From: Stentor coeruleus
Lineage: Eukaryota; Ciliophora; Heterotrichea; Heterotrichida; Stentoridae
Assembly (NCBI GenBank): GCA_001970955.1
Contig: MPUH01000210.1
Coordinates: 1 to 64,000 of the forward strand
Length of the DNA stretch: 64,000 bases
Direction of reading: 5' to 3'
Each line of letters begins with the position of its first letter. Positions within the stretch are counted from its first letter, which is position 1. Made by a program: the position numbers and the translations under genes. Below the pieces are notes generated by a model. The model was not told the origin of the DNA. It ran no database searches and worked only from the letters and a program-made list of their open reading frames with translations. Shown piece by piece: positions 60,942 through 64,000 of the stretch.

Positions 60942-62204
60942 TCATACAAGTTTACTTGATGAAAAGTCCCCAGGAGAAAATATACTGTTTTTCTGGAGTT
61001 TTGAAGACTTTTTATAAGAGTTAGTAACTTTTTTTTTTATTGATGACCTTGTTGTAGTTAAAAGGCTTATGAGTTTTCTAGTTTTTTCTCTTGTACTTAA
61101 TTGTATTGGGCCAAGGATTTCTTTTGTACCGGAAAATGATGGACGAGGGGTTAGGCTATCAAAACCTTCAGCTGCTCTTATTGATAGGATTTGGTTTTTG
61201 GATTCAAGTTCACTAGCTCGGGACTCAAGTTCGGTTTCTCTTTTGCTTAGGATTTTGATTTTTGATAAAGAGTTATCGAAATAGTATTTGATTTTATCAC
61301 ATTCAGATTGTTGGGTTTTTATATTTTTTTTCAGTTCTTCGATTGTTTTTTCTTGTTCGAGGATTTTTGAAGATTTCTCGTCGTCGAGGTTTTGCAGTTC
61401 GAATATTCGCCGTTTTTGTGAAGCGTTTTGTAGATGCATTTGTCTTATGGTTTCTTCGTTTTCTGATATACTCTGCTCATATTTACGTTTTTGGAGATTG
61501 CAGTGTTCAAGCTGGGCTTTTAAAGATTTCATATCTTTGTCACGAATTTCTAATGGTTTTGTTATGTTTTCTTGTATATAATTTTCAAGTTCAATAATCT
61601 TATCGTTTTTTGCATTGATTTCTTGATTAAGTCCTGTTTATTTCTTACTTGTTTCACTGTTAATTTTATCTTCTGCGAGGTTTACTAAAGTATTTCTTGT
61701 TTTTAATAGAATTTCATTTGCGCATTCCATAACATAAAAATATGGAATAAATGAGTCTTCTAATGCTGATTCAGTATAGGATTTATACATGATATTTAGA
61801 TATTCTTTATCAATTTTTGCTTTGTTTATAAAAAGTCCATAGTGGATTATTTCGACTATTGTTTTCATTTCTTTAGAGAAAAAACTGTCTTGGTCTGAAC
61901 AGAGTTTTAAGGTGTTGTAGGAGTATTTAAGTTTTTCTATAAGATTGGTTGATGAAGAGATACTGGATATGTTTTCAGTAAGGTCTTTTTTAAGCTTTAG
62001 TGAAGGGGAACTGTATTTTAGGTTAAGGCTTTCGATGGATTTACTTTGTTTTATTGAAACTGGACTGAGATTGTGATATTGCCTTGGAGATATTTGTGGG
62101 CTTTTAAATTTCAGCCTGGACGTCATCTGTTCCTTAAATATTAATCGAGTTTTCCTTTCAGGAGATAAATGCTCACTCCCTACTCTTTTTTTCCAATCTC
62201 CCAT
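60942..62204 (-). CDS. coiled-coil protein, with a 15-nt intron
   Basis: Exons 62204-61649 and 61633-60942 splice to 415 residues. The N-terminal ~90 residues are basic and rich in SP/SPR motifs. A helical domain covers about 90-185. Exon two adds a long coiled coil (ELENYIQENITK, CNLQKRKYEQSISENEETIR) and a basic Ser/Lys-rich tail. The stop is TGA, the only TGA terminator I see on a credible gene here. TATAATG covers the start. Function not recognised; composition suits a cortical or ciliary structural protein. Confidence 0.82.
61634..61648 (-). other. 15-nt spliceosomal intron
   Basis: On the minus strand GTAAGAAATAAACAG follows ...GAAACAA and contains an in-frame TAA. Removing it joins NSET to RLNQEI and keeps the coiled coil open for a further 230 codons. 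Confidence 0.9.
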
Positions 62205-62208
62205 TATA
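62204..62208 (-). promoter_or_regulatory. TATAA overlapping the start codon
   Basis: GTATTATAATGGG places TATAA on the ATG of the coiled-coil gene, the same layout as at 15426 and 28862. Confidence 0.4.
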
Positions 62209-62492
62209 ATACTTCAATATTGCTAAATACTTTAACCTTAAAATAACATAAGAAAAACTAAATCGTATTTCAAAACAAAAAATATATACTATAATTATTA
62301 TAATATCCCTTAATCTTTATTTTATATAAAATTATTATAAGCTAGGTTTATAAGTAAATAAACAATAAAGTCATACAATCCTAACTATAAAATTGTATTT
62401 CCCATAATTATGTCTTTACTATTTAAGTTTTATTTAGACAAACTTAGTTTTAATCAAAACCCATAATTTTTAGTATAAAATTATGTCTATAA

Positions 62493-63452
62493 ATGGAAGA
62501 AATCTCATTCGAAATCCCACATGCAGATCATAATATTATCGACTTAGAAACAGAACCAAAAATTGATAAGGTAATAGAAGCGATTAAATGGATGTCTGAA
62601 TATTTGAGCAAAGAAAAATATATTTCATCCCAAAACTCTCAGTTTGTCCAAGAAATTTCAAATGTAAACTCCTTATTAAATAACCGTCTAGACTTTCTCA
62701 TCGATGAATTCAAATGCAAAAAATGCTTTAATAAACAAGTTGAATATGTGACTCATTGTGGTCATGGATTCTGTATGTCTTGTCTTCAAGAGTATATAGA
62801 TAATCAAACCATGAGTAAAATTATCCTTAATGAGCTAGAATCCAAAAACCAAATAATTTCAGCTTCATGTCCAATCTGCCAAACCACATTTTCTATATCA
62901 GACCTGGAAAAAATCTTCCCAGACCTCAACAAATATATAGAAGCCTCTAAAAAGCGATATATTTCATTATCTTTATCTTTAAATTCCTTTTTCAATTGCC
63001 TTAATTGTAAAAAAACTCGTGGCAAAGCCCTAAGCATTCAAGGAATTTGTATAGATTATTGCTTGGAGTGTATAAAAATACAGATTCTCAATGAAAAAAT
63101 ATTTCATTGCAAAAAGTGCCAAGCGGATTATAATAACGATGAAGTTTTATGTAAGAAATTCAAATGTGAGGGTTGTAAAATGTTGATGTTTTATATTGGA
63201 GATAATATGCAAGAAATATGTAAAAATTATATACTTTGCGCTTCTTGTGCGGTTATTGCTATTGATAAAGTAAAATGTCCTTGTTTAATTCATGATTTAG
63301 AATTAGAGAAGAAGGTTGAAATTGCTAATAGTTTATTTAGGGTGTGTGAAATGTGTGAAAATGAGTTTGATTTGAATAAATTCGAGAAGAAAAGATGTTG
63401 TTTGAAGTGGGTGTGCACTAATTGTTATAGGAATAAAAAGTGTTGTGTTTAG
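62493..63452 (+). CDS. RING/IBR-like zinc-binding protein, probable E3 ubiquitin ligase
   Basis: The protein has 319 residues. After an acidic helical N-terminus comes a RING finger (about 74-132): FKCKKC, THCGHGFCMSC and SCPICQTTF give the C-x2-C...C-x-H-x2-C-x2-C...C-x2-C pattern with a long insert before the last pair. More Cys/His pairs follow to the end (NCLNC, DYCLEC, FHCKKCQ, FKCEGC, LCASC, CEMC, CCLKWVCTNCYRN), as in RING-between-RING proteins. The spacing is diverged and I cannot identify the catalytic Cys of a RING2. Ubiquitin ligation is a fair inference from the RING. TATAA at 62488-62492 abuts the ATG. Confidence 0.75.
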   Translation: MEEISFEIPHADHNIIDLETEPKIDKVIEAIKWMSEYLSKEKYISSQNSQFVQEISNVNSLLNNRLDFLIDEFKCKKCFNKQVEYVTHCGHGFCMSCLQEYIDNQTMSKIILNELESKNQIISASCPICQTTFSISDLEKIFPDLNKYIEASKKRYISLSLSLNSFFNCLNCKKTRGKALSIQGICIDYCLECIKIQILNEKIFHCKKCQADYNNDEVLCKKFKCEGCKMLMFYIGDNMQEICKNYILCASCAVIAIDKVKCPCLIHDLELEKKVEIANSLFRVCEMCENEFDLNKFEKKRCCLKWVCTNCYRNKKCCV

Positions 63453-64000
63453 ATAGGGTGATAATTATGGGGTTTTTAAGTTTTTTATAGTTTTTTGGGA
63501 GAATGCTTTTATTGTAGGCTTTAGGGCTACAAATGCGGTTTTTGTTGATTTTTTTGGTTAAAATATGCCTTTTTTTTTGATAGGAATTGATAGTTTTTCA
63601 TGAAACCTTGGATGAATTTATAAGAACACAAAAGACATTTTCTCAAATTCATAATATTATCATAAATTATTTATTTCAAACCAACTTTTCCCCTTTCCAA
63701 ATCATATCCCCAACTACCCTTACAATCCCTAACACCCTAATTTACCCTTTCATCATATAATCAACGAGCCTAAAACTTACAAAAAATAATAAAATAAAAC
63801 CTCCCTTTTACTTTATATACCTTCTCCTAAATCTTATTTTCATTACAACCCGCCATTCTAATTCTCAACCCATCTAAAACTAAAGCTCTTTTTATCCTAA
63901 ACTCCAAATCTTCTAAATCTCATAAATCTTCCAAATACACCCACCTAATAAATTCCCCTCCTCCAAAACTTTAAGCCTATTCTAAAAACAGCATCACCTA
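63453..64000. other. right-edge intergenic region
   Basis: T/G-rich sequence follows the RING gene (63460-63600), then an A/C-rich, G-poor stretch runs to the window end (63660-64000). By the flank polarity seen here this points to a plus-strand gene starting, or a minus-strand gene ending, just beyond 64000. No ORF of note was seen. Confidence 0.5.

Noticed and set aside
1-64000. Blepharisma-type code (TGA = Trp)
   Set aside because: Long conserved proteins (pyrophosphatase, PP2A-A, GFAT, kinases) are open with TGG only and contain no in-frame TGA, so the standard code is enough.
1-64000. tRNA, rRNA, CRISPR array or bacterial-type operon
   Set aside because: No cloverleaf B-box pattern, rRNA core sequence or regularly spaced repeat was seen, and genes have separate promoters on both strands.

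Overview
The window looks like macronuclear (somatic) DNA of a heterotrich ciliate, most like Stentor. It is AT-rich and very gene-dense, most spacers are under 0.8 kb, and genes lie on both strands. Proteins read in the standard code: TAA is the usual stop, TAG is next and TGA is almost unused, and no conserved tryptophan position needs TGA. Four genes are interrupted by introns of exactly 15 nt (GT...AG), which is the hallmark intron size of Stentor and Blepharisma. Because TGA is not a tryptophan codon here, Stentor fits better than Blepharisma. The gene content is also ciliate-like: a centrin, a multi-GAF phosphodiesterase, a CDPK-like protein, a proton-pumping pyrophosphatase, large cysteine-rich multi-pass surface proteins, an ankyrin-bromodomain protein and many coiled-coil proteins.

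Layout. 1-6.7 kb: two tandem paralogous long coiled-coil genes on the minus strand, one frameshifted and one with an in-frame stop. 7.4-16.1 kb: an ankyrin-bromodomain protein, centrin, a TBC1D31-like WD40-TBC protein, a DHHC palmitoyltransferase, an unknown gene and a SWEET-like membrane protein. 16.7-27.5 kb: a two-gene module (cysteine-rich multi-pass surface protein plus protease-like/Kelch protein) present twice in tandem. The left copy is damaged and carries a 948-bp piggyBac relic with TTAA target duplications. 27.7-34.5 kb: SBDS with a zinc-finger tail, an IS1595-type transposase gene, a GFAT homologue that appears to have lost both active sites, a small CHMP6-like protein and an ABHD1/3-type hydrolase. 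35-50.9 kb: a signalling block with a GAF(x6)-PAS-phosphodiesterase, an NDR kinase, a coiled-coil gene, a CDPK-like pseudokinase, the PP2A scaffold subunit and a pseudokinase-ANTH-like-TKL kinase fusion. 51-64 kb: a decayed casein kinase 1 pseudogene, a V-type pyrophosphatase, a TBC RabGAP, an ABHD17-like hydrolase, an IQ-motif cytoskeletal-type protein, another coiled-coil gene and a RING/IBR-like zinc protein.

How the genes work together. There are no operons. Several genes fit shared themes: cortex, basal body and cilium (centrin, TBC1D31, coiled-coil genes, IQ protein), reversible S-acylation (DHHC transferase and ABHD17-type thioesterase), Rab control (two TBC proteins), and cyclic-nucleotide and calcium signalling. 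A TATAA motif sits within about 15 nt of the ATG in many genes. Flanks tend to be A/C-rich upstream of genes and T/G-rich downstream on the coding strand. Four single-N positions are flanked by identical or near-identical direct copies and are best read as unmerged contig overlaps. One 77-bp tandem duplication without an N probably has the same cause.
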